A stretch of DNA of 64,000 nucleotides, from NCBI GenBank assembly GCA_037044905.1, contig JBAOKB010000061.1:186001-250000 (forward strand), written 5' to 3'. Position 1 is the first letter of the stretch; each line of letters begins with the position of its first letter. This DNA comes from Hortaea werneckii. Its lineage: Eukaryota; Ascomycota; Dothideomycetes; Mycosphaerellales; Teratosphaeriaceae. Below are positions 46,289 to 57,483 of the stretch, in pieces. Position numbers and translations under genes: made by a program. The notes under the pieces were generated by a model. The model did not search any database, was not told the DNA's origin, and saw only the letters and a list, made by a program, of their open reading frames with translations.

Positions 46289-48398
46289 GAGTTCCAATTG
46301 GGTTGGTGATTCTTGAAACTCTGAATCACTTTTGACCAAAGTGTTGCCGCTATGCGAGCAGGCTTGATGAGATGTCTTCGACTACGAACAGGACAGCCGT
46401 GAACGAAGACTACGGCGAAGTGGCACCGACTATAATCTTGTATATGGCGAGACTGTTGGCCAAGCACGATCATTCATCGAACATCCTTCGAGGATGCGAT
46501 CCTGCCTTCAAACCAGGGCTAGTAACAATCAGTCTCTCCTGTAATGCTTCCGTGAAATGCCGCAGTATCACAGTACATCTGTCGGTGTTACTCCCCTGCA
46601 ATAAGGCAATACCTCTGTCACACCCTGGTATCTTTGGAGTGTTGCTGCGGCACACACGTGTGCTGAAGTGTTGCTATAGGCGCCCGCTCTTGTGATGAGA
46701 GCTTGGATCTCAGGAGCCAAGGAATACAACCCGTGCTGATGAATGATCAATTCTCTGTGAGCTCTATACTGCGGCATGACCGGTCGCCACTGGAGTACGT
46801 GTTCGATTACCAACAAGTCCAAAAACAACCAAAGCAGCCGTCACGCCGGGTCGCAGTCGACCGGAAGAACGTCTACCAGACGCAGGTTTCCGCTGCCGTG
46901 CATCGCGTACCTCCTAGCCGTTCTCGACGGGTAGGACAGATTTCTTTCTGCATCCGGCTCGAAACGGCAGTGTCAAGAATCGGAACACGGTCCCCTCATC
47001 TGAAACCATGAGAGATATGAGGGCTAGAAGGGGCTTTGCGAAGAAGTGATGTTCCCATGAGGGTGGTACTTCTGTACAACAAAGGAGCTTTAGCCGCATG
47101 CAGTCACATTCGTGTAAGAATGCAACACTGGCACTCATTCGTACGATCCCGCCGGTTACGATTGACAAAGCGGCAGTTGGGTATGAGCTCTTGTGACCTC
47201 GGCATCGTTTTAATGTGAGTGCCACTGTATTGCCCACTGATCAGTGGTCTCACTCGGCAAGCGATGACAGGATGCCGCATCGTACAATACCGCATCTCCT
47301 GTACTCGAGAGAGCCTGTACTCGAGAGAGCCTGTACACGTCAAAACGTCAAAGATGCTTCTCAGGCCTGTATTCTGGTGTTCAATCCGCGCGAGATCCTG
47401 TAGTATGTGCGCTGTCCATAACATGATCGCTGTTCTGGACTTCATTTGCAGAATTACCAAGCCATGGTATACGTTGCCCTTGGTCTCGGCGTTGCGGCGT
47501 ATAGCTTCGAGCAATCACGCTTATTCTTGCAATGCGAGCCCTTCGAGTCGGCCAGTTTGGCAGACAAGAGACAAGGTTGTTCCTCAAAGAAGTCTAGAAG
47601 CCGTCTCACTGCATTCTCTTCCCTTGTTGATCACTATCTCTGTGCAGGCAGTACGCGCCCGGGCGGCACACATTTCTCATACCTGTCGCCCGGGTCACAT
47701 TGATCCAGAGGAATGAGTGGCAAGGGTTTGGGAGGACCGCATGTAGTTGGCTTGCATTCTTTGCGACGACTAGTGCTTTCCATTCCGGCAAGTACGCCGC
47801 GGATCTTCCCCGCGGGGTTCAATAAACCACGCTTCGGAAGAGCGTTGCCGAGAACATGCCCCACTTTGCCATGTGCTCATTGGGAGACGCTGGCTCGTCC
47901 TCGACCATTCCTCTTACTGACCGGGTCCCACACCTGGGCGCGCTCTGAAGGACATGCAGCTTATAGATACAGTACTGTTGTACATACCGACCAAGGACTG
48001 AGCTGCCGTCTTGAAGCCGGGTACAAGCGGGAATAGTGACGAGTTCGACGCCGCCAGCACGACTTTGCGGCACAGTCAAGCACGCGAACGGAAGCGTGGA
48101 GCTGACATGCATTGGCTGCGTTCAATGCCATGCTTCTGGGCATTGCTCACATGGCTCGTCCGATCTAGGACGGCAGCCCACCTTCCATTATGGAGGGTAG
48201 TCCCTTAATCCTTCGCAAGTGACGGAATATCACATGCAATGCAGAAAGTGGCACAGTAATTGTTCCGCCTGTGGGATGGAGCAACAGCTCCTCCTCTCAT
48301 CCTTTGGTTGCTTTCATAAGTATCGCTCTTCTTGTACAAAGCAACAAAGCACGCTTTGAACCTGTCATTCTCTCACTCTGTTTCCACCCTCTATTCTC
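46289..48398. promoter_or_regulatory. 2.1-kb divergent region between aquaglyceroporin and glycerol kinase
   Basis: No gene is visible in this long gap; open frames are short and mutually overlapping. It includes a 16-bp tandem repeat at 47299-47336. The length and the linked functions of the flanking genes suggest it holds regulatory DNA for both, but I cannot identify specific sites. It could alternatively contain a degraded gene beyond recognition. Confidence 0.4.
47299..47336. repeat. 16-bp tandem repeat, 2.4 copies
   Basis: CTGTACTCGAGAGAGC occurs twice back to back and is followed by CTGTAC, the start of a third copy. Each unit contains the palindrome CTCGAG. Confidence 0.9.
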
Positions 48399-50207
48399 AT
48401 GTCAGCCGTCGTCAACAAGATCTCTGATTTGGTGACTGGTTTGCAGAGGTCGACGATGGATCCGGAATCAGAAGTCTTCGTTGGCAGCATAGATCAAGGC
48501 ACGACCTCTACCCGCTTCTTGATCTTTGATAAGACTGGTGAGCCCGTCTCAATACACCAAGAAGAGTTCAGCCAGATCTACCCGAACCCTGGGTATGCTT
48601 CTTAACCTGTTGAGACGAGGATCACAGAGATTGATAAGTCGCAGGTGGCATGAACACGATCCAGACGAGATAGTCAAATCTGTCGAGACGTGCATAGAGG
48701 GCGCACTTCAAGACTTCGAGAAGAGCGGACATCGCAAGAGAGTATCAAAGCTATTGGCATCACCGATCAGAGAGAGACTACGGTCTTATGGGACACGACG
48801 ACTGGCGAGGCGTTGCATAATGCCATCGTGTGGACAGATACCAGGACAGCTGCACTTGCGCGAGAGCTCAAGGCAAGACCAGGCAGTGACAAGCTGCAGG
48901 AAGTCTGTGGATTGCCCATCTCAACTTATCCTTCAGTGACAAAACTCCTGTGGCTTCTGCGCAACGTTGAGAAGGTGCGCCAAGTATACGAAGCTGGCAA
49001 CCTTGCGTTCGGCACAATCGACGCATGGCTTATCTACAAGCTCAATGGCGGCAAGGAGAACAATGTGTTTGTCTCCGATCCGACCAACGCCAGCCGAACG
49101 ATGTTCATGGACATTCACAGCCTGAAGTACAGTGAACAGATGCTGGATTTCTTCAGCTACGAGTTCGACCTGCGCAAGGTACGAATGCCAGAAATCGTCC
49201 GAAGCTCAGACAGCAAGGCGTACGGGCAGATGGCTTCAGGATCCCTGAAAGGTTTCCCGATTACAGGATGTCTAGGCGACCAGTCTGCAGCGCTAGTCGG
49301 GCAGAAGGGCTTCGAACCTGGCAGTGCGAAGAACACGTACGGAACAGGTTGCTTCCTGCTCTATAACGTTGGCGAGAAGCCGGTCATCTCGACGCATGGC
49401 TTACTGGCGACGGTGGCTTACGATTTCAACGGAGCGCCAGTCTACGCGCTGGAAGGTAGTATAGCTGTTGCAGGTTCCGGCGTGAAGTTCCTGATGCACA
49501 ACATGGGCTTCGAAGCGACCAGTTCTAAAGTCACCGAGTTGGCTGAAAGCGTACCAGACAATGGTGGTCTGGTTTTCGTCACTGCTTTCAGCGGATTGTT
49601 TGCTCCGTACTGGGTTGATGATGCCCAAGGTACGATGTGTAAGTGCCCTTATCATCAAAGCTTTAGCTGCGTTCGGCGGATTACTGACCTGATCGTAGTT
49701 GGTATCACGCAGCATACAGAGCGAGGTCATATAGCTCGTGCCACGATTGAGGCTGTTTGCTTCCAGACTAAGGCTATTCTCGATGCCATGGAGAAGGACT
49801 CAGGGCACGCGCTTACGGAGCTGAAAGTTGATGGAGGAATGTCCAACTCGGCGCTGTGTATGCAGACGCAAGCTGACCTCGTCACAATTCCTATTATTCG
49901 ACCGAAAATGCGCGAAACGACCGCTCTTGGTGCCGCAATTGCAGCAGGCTTTGCTGTGGGTGTGTGGAAAGACTTTGAGGAGCTCAAGGGCGTAAATACC
50001 AAGGGACAGTCAATATTCGAGCCGAAGATGGATAGCAAGCAGGCGGCCAACATGCTCAAGCGGTGGGAGCGAGCAGTGAATATGTGTAAGGGCTGGTTGG
50101 CCGAGTATGGAGATGATGCTACGCCTGATGCAGAAAGGCAGAGAGCGGATCAGGAGTCGAAAGCAGAGATGAGCGAGATGGAGAAGGTTGATTCCAAGAT
50201 GGCGTAG
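48399..50207 (+). CDS. GUT1: Glycerol kinase, one phase break
   Basis: Exons 48399-48592, 48645-49638 and 49699-50207; introns 52 and 60 bp. The enzyme phosphorylates glycerol to glycerol-3-phosphate for lipid synthesis or oxidation by Gut2. FGGY-kinase landmarks in order: [18 protein letters not shown] (N-terminal phosphate loop), [93 protein letters not shown], and the C-terminal [17 protein letters not shown] with [12 protein letters not shown]. One base is missing near 48731-48735, between SGHR and QESIKAIG; corrected length is 565 residues. The last 40 residues are charged. The first exon adds about 20 residues ([16 protein letters not shown]) ahead of the usual start, and a second in-frame ATG (MDPESEVF) lies just after it. 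Confidence 0.95.
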
Positions 50208-50660
50208 CGATCGATGAATGGGACTGAATAGCGGATGACTGCGGACGGCTACCTGCAGATGCTACTCTGTCTGATCGTTAAGCTAGGGTACTCCAATTAT
50301 CAAGCTCGAGTTTCATGATATCAATGTTGTACTTGTCGCGTTGTGTTCTTGAGCCGAGCTGCATGCTCGCCTGGCGACCCCGCCCCAACGATGCGCGTTG
50401 CGAAGCTTTCGTCATTCCCAAAACATCAACAAGCTTCTGGATGGTTGAGGAGGCTCACCCACAGCCTATGTAACTCGTACAAGCAGGTAGGAGGAGGATA
50501 ACTCTTTCTCATCATCTGATCGTATCTCAAACAGACATGCGATGACCAAGGTGGTGGCGCCGACTTCGTAACAGCATCAGAGCTGCCAACAACGTCCCAA
50601 ATCGCTCGTTCAGACGCCCGCGAGCTTGGACACAAGGTAGCCAGCGCAGACGTGGCAGAC
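50208..50660. other. Intergenic region upstream of the DGAT1-type gene
   Basis: Between co-oriented GUT1 and the acyltransferase. An open frame in phase with the acyltransferase runs a little further upstream without an ATG; nothing else identified. Confidence 0.45.
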
Positions 50661-52561
50661 ATGGCTGCAACGGCGACAGCAGTACACCGCAAAGGCGCCA
50701 ATGGCTCACTTCGCGATACTGCGAGGTCCAGCGGCACACAGACTCCATCCCTTGCGAACACGAATGGAGCAGTCCCCTCGAATCAGCATCCAACACCAAG
50801 GCCTTCTTCCCGCCAATCTAAATACAAACATACATTCCCTGTTCACTCATACGCCCGTACCTCTCCTCTCTCCCACGATGCTGCCAACCCACCCTCTTTC
50901 TTCGGCTTCCGCAATCTCATGGGCCTCGTGCTCGTGGTGTCCAACCTGCGGCTCATGATCGAGAACTTCAAAAAGTATGGAATCCTTGTCACCTTGTCAG
51001 GCGCAGCAATCCGCCGAGGAGATTGGACATGGTTCGGCGTCTTGTACATCATAACGCCGTGTTTCCTGTTCGTGGCATATGCGATCGAGGCGCTTGCGGC
51101 GCAGTATGCCAAAGGGAAAGTAGCAGAGAGGAAGAGAAAGGAAGAGCAGGTGAAGAAGGAGATCCATACTGATGTCGACGTTGACGGAGCTGCAGAGGGC
51201 AAAGAGAAGAGTAGAGAAGGGGTTAAGAGGACGGGAGAAGTTGGCAGACGTCACGTCTTCAGTACGTGGAGAGTGATTGCGTTTTGCCATGGCCTGAATG
51301 CCACGACAATGCTGGTCATTGCAACTTATGTGGTCTATTACTACATACACAATCCCGGTAAGTGCAACAGACGTTGCGTGTGGGTGACATGAATACAGGC
51401 GAAGGGTGCCGTCTGCGCATGCATTGTCAGCCAGCACATTCGAGAAGGGGCGCAGCGGGAGAGGGATAGTGGGTGCGACTTGGGCAAAGGCTTCTCAACC
51501 ACTGACTGTTGACACATAGGCCTCGCGTCCTTTGCACAGCTTCATGCGGTAATAGTCTGGCTCAAAGTCTGCTCCTATGCTTTCACCAATCGCGACATGC
51601 GGCATGCCTACGTCAATACTGCTGGTGGGTCTTCGGCCTCGAACTCTTTGGAATCCAGCGACGTTCTCCCGTCACTCTACAAAAGCTGCTCTTACCCAAA
51701 CAACATCACCCTTGCCAACTTAAGCTATTTCTGGTGGGCGCCCACCCTGGTCTATCAGCCTGTCTACCCTTCCACCGAACGTATTCGCTGGGACTTCGTT
51801 GCGCGCCGCGCCGTGGAGTTCTTCATTCTTTGCGTCGTTATCTTTGTCGCTTGCGCCCAGTACGCGGTCCCGTTGCTCCAAAACAGCCTCGATTCCATCA
51901 CCCATCTCGCGCCTCTTGCGATTCTGGAACGCATTCTCAAACTCTCCACCATCTCGCTCGTCTGCTGGCTAGCGGGGTTCTTTGCCTTGTTCCAGAGCTT
52001 CCTGAACTTGCTTGCGGAACTGCTGCGATTCGGCGACCGAGAGTTCTACAGTGACTGGTGGAACTGCTGTGATCTGCGCAGCTACTGGACCAGTTGGAAC
52101 AAGCCGGTCACGCATTTCATGAAGCGGCACGTCTACGCGCCTATGGTTGGGCGAGGAGTACCACCGCAGCTAGCACAGCTGATCACGTTTTTATTTTCAG
52201 GCCTTGTTGCACGAGTTGCTGGTAGGCGTGCCAACTCATAATATCCTTGGGGTGGCCTTTCTAGGGATGGTGATCCAGATTCCGCTGATTTACTTAACGG
52301 ATCCACTGAGTCGGATGCAAGGGCATAATGGGAAATTAGCGGGAAATCTGATCTGTAAGTCATTCACCACTACCACACTATTCTTTGTTGATAAGTGTTT
52401 TCAATTTGATACACATTACTAACGCTTCCGTTCTAGTCTGGATATCCTTTTGCTTTTTCGGTCAGCCGGTTGCTGCTATTGCATACTTCTTCGCATGGCA
52501 GGCAAAGTATGGATCCGAAAACAAACCAGAGTGGCCGCTACAGGGACTCGGTAATCGTTAA
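50661..52561 (+). CDS. MBOAT-family diacylglycerol O-acyltransferase 1 (DGAT1) type
   Basis: Exons 50661-51357, 51520-52354 and 52437-52561; introns 162 and 82 bp (the second with an ACTAAC branch site). DGAT1 makes triacylglycerol from diacylglycerol and acyl-CoA in the ER. The N-terminus is disordered, followed by membrane helices (for example NLMGLVLVVSNLRLMIENFK). The MBOAT motif FYSDWWNC is followed by SYWTSWNKPVTHFMKRHVY. The catalytic-His segment reads LHELLVGVPTHNILGVAFLG. PLIYLTDPLSRMQGHNGK and WISFCFFGQPVAA complete the C-terminal part. HELLVGVPTHN favours DGAT1 over sterol O-acyltransferases, whose motif differs. One extra G near 52198-52203 breaks the frame just before LHELL; the corrected length is 551 residues. 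The start at 50661 is the first ATG of the open frame. Confidence 0.9.
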
Positions 52562-53277
52562 AGGTTTCGCAGCTGGTGCGTTGCAATGCTATGAATCTAT
52601 GTGTCAAGTTCGGCGACATCAATTGCGTTTCTATCGGGGCACAGTTCTGTGGAGCTTCGGCTTGCAAGTAACTAGTCTATCCAGTGTAGTCAAGATGATA
52701 GTGATAACTTCCACTCAAATGTTTCTGGTCTTCACCAGCTCGTGGGGTGTCGTTTCGGGTCCCTTGATGCGTATTCATGTCTTAGCACGCCATACCGAGT
52801 TGCTATACAATAGCCGTCGACACCTGTTTGACAACATCAAGAGCGTTCGTTTTCAACCTCCCAATGGATCTTAAGTTCGTTGCCCACACCAGTGAAGTTG
52901 CTTTGGGGAGTGAAGGCCGTCGGCCGCTGTCTGGCGCGAACTAATCGGAGATTTGCCGAGCAGCCTTAGCGCGACATTCCACCCTACTCTTCCTGCGACA
53001 CGTGCGACTGAACATCGCGTATTTCGACAATCTAGATTGACTACCATTTGTCTCGCCACCAACTGGCAAGAAATTTGGAGCGACACTCAAAGCCTCGATT
53101 GCCTGCCGCCTGCTTTGATAATACCTAGGTTCGAGTTCTGTTGAAAACTTCCGGACGAGGACCTTACCTAAGGGGGCCTATTTCTCGGAGCGAGGCCGCC
53201 TTTGGAAAATCGCGGCATCTTAGGACCTCGTAAGGCGATCGCGGATCTGGAGTTCCTGTCAGACTAGGCTTGCCGCC
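52562..53277. other. Intergenic region
   Basis: Between the acyltransferase and PFS2, same strand. The first 300 bases are moderately AT-rich 3' flank. No gene found. Confidence 0.5.
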
Positions 53278-55102
53278 ATGGACGGCTTTCATGGGGACCA
53301 TGGCGGCTTCGAGGGAGGCCGCAGCCGTGGCAGGCCGAACAGACGAAACGCCACAGACGTGGGGACAACTTACATACAGTGGACGCACAACCGCCGAGGA
53401 AATCATAGGAATACTCGGGGGCTAGAGGCTGAGCGGCCAAGTCCGAGCTACATCACAGACATATTACCTCCTGCTGCGCGCAAAGGGAAGGCCGTGGACA
53501 CTATACCCGCCAAGCATCTGCATTCTTCATTGAACAAAGTGCGCCAGCCTGTAAACGTGGTGAAATGGACGCCTGAAGGCCGTAGACTTCTGACCGGCTC
53601 TACTAGTGGCGAGTTCACGTTGTGGAACGGCACAGGCTTCAATTTCGAGACGATTATGCAGGCACATGATAGCGCTATCCGGGCAATTCGGTATTCGCAC
53701 AATGACGAATGGTTACTGTCAGCTGACCAGGAAGGGATCGTCAAATATTGGCAGACCAACTTCAATAACGTTCAGCAGATACAGGCGCATCAGGAAGCGC
53801 CAGTGAGGGATGTGGCATTTGCGCCAACGGACTCGAAAGTTTGTGACTGCGAGTGACGACACGACGCTTAAGCTATGGGATTTCGCAACCGGCACGGAGC
53901 AAGGCACATTCACAGGCCATCAGTGGGATGTGAAATGTGCGGACTGGCACCCGAGCAAAGGGCTTATTGCCTCCGGCTCAAAGGATCATCAGGTGAAACT
54001 GTGGGATCCACGCGCTGGACGGTGTCTCACGACCCTACACGGACACAAGAATACGCTCACAATGACGCGCTTTGAGCCCAATCAAGGCGTCCTGTTGGCA
54101 TCTTGTGCTCGTGAACAGAATGCACGCGTTTTTGACATTCGTATGATGCGGGACGTCTTCCTGCTGAAAGGTCATGAGAAGGAAGTCAGCTCGTTGACCT
54201 GGCACCCAATACACTCAAATCTGCTCACGACTGGTGGTAATGAAGGTAGCATGTTCCATTACCTACTGGACGAGCAAAACGCACCACTCGGCACAATGCC
54301 GACAGTCTCGCCATATGACTCCCCAACTCCGGCAGACGCGCCGGCTCAGACCTTGCACCCGGCGCACAAAGTGACATACGCTCACGAATACGCTGTTTGG
54401 AGCATGGACTGGCATCCAATGGGCCACATATTGGCATCGGGCAGCAATGACCGGGCAACGCGCTTCTGGACAAGACCGAGACCCGGTGAAAGCAACTATG
54501 TCAATGACAGATGGCATATCGGCCAGTCAGCCGCAGAAGCTCAAGGTACATGGAAGAAGACGGAGGCTCAACGGCAGCAGCAAGAAGAAGAAGCGGATGA
54601 TGAAGCGGATGGCCTCATTGATCAGGGTATGCCGGCACGCCAGCAAATGGGTCTTCCTGGATTACCGGGCCTACCAGGCCTACCCGGCTTAGCTAAGCCC
54701 GTAATGCCTTCTTTCCCAGACGGAACGAGCACCGGTGGCGCACAACCAGCCAGCATGCCCAATTTTGGACAGAATGGTGCGCCGCCTTTCCCACCTCCCC
54801 AGGGCATAGACCTTGCTGCGCTGCTTTCTGGCGGCCAACTCCCGCCACCACCGAATGGCGCTCAGCCAAATTTTCCAAACGGCATGCCGCCCCTCCCACC
54901 AGGTTTCGCACCACCACCTGGCTTCCCAATGCCGGGAAATATGCCGGGCTTGCCAGGATCCACGCCAACGCCTAGCAACGGTGCCAATAGTGGGAGGTGG
55001 GAACATTCGAAAGAGGGCACCGCTGCCCAGCCAGCAGGAGAGCCTGGCCGAGGAAATGCGACATGGGAGGTACAAAAAGGCGAGGTAGGACCTGCCTGGT
55101 GA
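53278..55102 (+). CDS. PFS2: Polyadenylation factor subunit Pfs2 (WDR33 homologue), one phase break
   Basis: Single exon. Pfs2 is the WD40 scaffold of the cleavage and polyadenylation factor; its human counterpart helps read the AAUAAA signal. After a Gly/Arg-rich start, RRGNHRNTRGLEAERPSP leads into seven WD repeats (WTPEGRRLLTGSTSGEFTLW, KFVTASDDTTLKLWDFATG, DWHPSKGLIASGSKDHQVKL). The last repeat is DWHPMGHILASGSNDRATRF followed by WTRPRPGE. The C-terminal 200 residues are Gly/Pro/Leu-rich with a GLPGLPGLPGLPGL tract and proline stretches, as in other fungal members. The frame breaks at the A3 run 53836-53838, where one A is in excess between DSK and FVTASDD; corrected length is 607 residues. 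Confidence 0.93.
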
Positions 55103-55439
55103 GTCCTCCTCGCGCATCCTCAGGCGTCAGCGTAAAGAGATGAGAGAGCGAGCCGAGGCAGGTAGTGATGGCGAGATGAAGTTTTAGAAAGGATATTATT
55201 CAAAGACGATGTGCTTAGTATTAGGAGCTTTGTCGCGATGCAAGTACGTAATCATCAAATGCAATCCGCACAATGAGTGTGCCATTGCTGAAACAGCAAG
55301 AAATGCTCATCATTCAATTCAGTAAAATTAAAAGTGATCGTAAACTATTGTACGTGAAGCCCTCACAAGTCTACGTTATCCAGCCGTCAATCATCGTCGC
55401 AGTGAAAACAAGTAGCAAAAAGACACCCAGGATCAACAT
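55103..55439. other. Convergent 3' region of PFS2 and SLC35F gene
   Basis: 337 bases between the two stop codons; AT-richer, consistent with 3' untranslated sequence of both genes. Nothing else seen. Confidence 0.5.
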
Positions 55440-56734
55440 CTACACCAGCGCATTAGGATTCTCCAACTGCCTCCTGGCAGTACCCAAACCATCGCTTCCG
55501 CCCTCCTGGTTCTCACCGAGCCAGGGCTTCTTCGCCTCGCCAAGCACACCCTCGGTGCCGTAGTAAACAAAGTGGCCTCCGATAATGAGGACAAACGCAA
55601 TAGGATACATCCAGTGGACGCTGTAGTGGAAGAGCTGAATGCCAACAATGACGCCCCAGAAATTTCCCGTCAGGAGACCGATGTTGAAGAAGGCCGCGCT
55701 GGCCATCCGGAACACGATCGGGGTGGCCGAGTAGAAGAACGTCAGCAGCAGCGTGTAGCCGGTCAGGTAACCCCCAACCTGGCTATTCCACGTGGCGTGG
55801 CGGAAGGACTGCTTGTCGAAGATGGCGGCCTGGACGCCGTTGATGAACATGCCCCAGAAGCCCAGCTGGCCGAGGACTTCGTACATGGGGCGTTTGCTGA
55901 CGAGGTACTCTTCCCACGTGTTCGTCAGCCCGTAGCAGGTCGCGCCGACGAGGGCGAACAGATCGCCTTTGACGGCGTTGGCGGCCTCGCCGGTGCCGCC
56001 CGTGATGTGGTCCGACGCGACGAGGATCCCGAGACCGCCGCAGGCGATCAGGATGCCGATGTATTGGGTCAGGTGGTAGCGGACCTTGAGGAAGATGAGG
56101 GAGATCAGGACCACGACCGCGATGGCCCAGAAGTTGATCAGCTGCGCCGAGAGGATGTTGGTGTAGCGGTAGGCGAGCACGGTGAAGTAGTTGCCTTCGC
56201 AGTCGAAGAAGGCGAGGACGAAGTACTTCCAGCCGTCCTTGTACAGCAGCTTCAGCCAACCTTTAGGTCCGTACTTGTAGATCGTGATCGACGTGTAGAT
56301 TAGTGCGAGCAGGATATAGTTGAACAAGCTCTGGAAAGCCGGGATGGAGGTCCCCTCGTCCCCAACAGGGTGGTGAGGGTGTTAGTGCCAGTCTGGGTGA
56401 TGGCAAGCGCCTGAGACAGGCAGAGGACGATGTAGAATTGCGGACGTTTGAGAAAAGCGAACCGGCCGCCTTTCTTCTGCTCCATTTCCGCTGCTGTCGT
56501 CCGGAGGGGCGGCTGGTCAGTGGGCTCCGGACCACCGATCATCTCTACAGCGCCGTGGCGGCCATGGTCGTCGCCGCCTGCGGTCGAGCCGTCTGTCGAG
56601 CCGGTGGGCGAAGATAGAACGCTCCCCTTCGGCTTGACGGTAACGCGCTCAATTGAGTCCGGTTCGGCCAACTCGATCTCGTCCTCGTTCGGAACTGAGG
56701 CATGACGCTCTTGAACGTCCTCTTCCTTGGACAT
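55440..56734 (-). CDS. SLC35F1/F2-type (DUF914) membrane transporter, one phase break
   Basis: Single exon. The family belongs to the drug/metabolite transporter superfamily; fungal substrates are not known. The N-terminal 100 residues are cytosolic and acidic. About ten hydrophobic helices follow, starting QFYIVLCLSQALAITQTGTN and including YNYILLALIYTSI-like and LINFWAIAVVVLISLIFLKV segments. Diagnostic family parts are FFDCEGNYFTVLAYRYTNIL, CYGLTNTWEEYLVSKRPMYE and PIVFRMASAAFFNIGLLTGN, with NFWGVIVGIQLFHYSVHWMY near the end. A single G is missing in the run complementary to 56360-56363 (LLGDEGTSIPAFQS across the join); corrected length is 431 residues. Codons are strongly C-ending, unlike most genes in the right half of the window. 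Confidence 0.88.
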
Positions 56735-57483
56735 TTTGAGACACAGCGGCTAACAGAGAAGGGGCTTGGGTTAGGAGCTTTGTAGGCGAAGGCGAGCGCA
56801 AAGACTCCTGAAGTCGCTCACCAATGTATCAATGATACAGTAATAATGAAGTCAAAGGGGATTGCAGAGGAACAAGTATAAAACGAGCCCCTCATCCTTG
56901 TTTTTTCTTTTTCACTTTTCAACCTGCTGAGGTCTCGGCCTGCACGTTGGTGGGAGGTGGCGGGCCCAGCGGGGTCAAACCACGTGTGGAAGCTTGCACG
57001 GAGACGGCTAGTCGCCGATAAGATCGCCCGTCGGCTATAGGCGCTACTCCTATAGCGCAAGGGCTTAGGCGAGACGGTCGGCGGCCAAGACCGATCCTGG
57101 AAGAACCGCATGTAGTACATAGTAAGAGTATGGATGGCTAGGAGAAGGGAAAAGATGTCGATGGTGAGGAAGTATTCGCGAGACGTTAAGCAATGTATGG
57201 AGTTAAAAGCCCTGCGCGATGCTATGACAAGTTTTGTAGACAGTGATACAGTGAAAAGACGCAGTACAATACTTGTGACCCTGCTAGCGCTGTCAACGCC
57301 TGCTTGCTCTTCCGACTTTTAAGAAACTGGTATCTGATCCGTGTACAGCAGAATTGGAAATTGGCCAATCCCGGCATCCTCTCGCTTTGAACGCTCAAAA
57401 ACAACTCCGAATTCCCAAAAATCCCCAAACGTCCATCGACGGCGACAGATGTAGAATGGGCACCATAACAAAGGAAATACATC
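56735..57483. other. Intergenic region
   Basis: Between the SLC35F start and the 3' end of the DUF3659-like gene. Several short frames only. No gene recognised. Confidence 0.5.
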
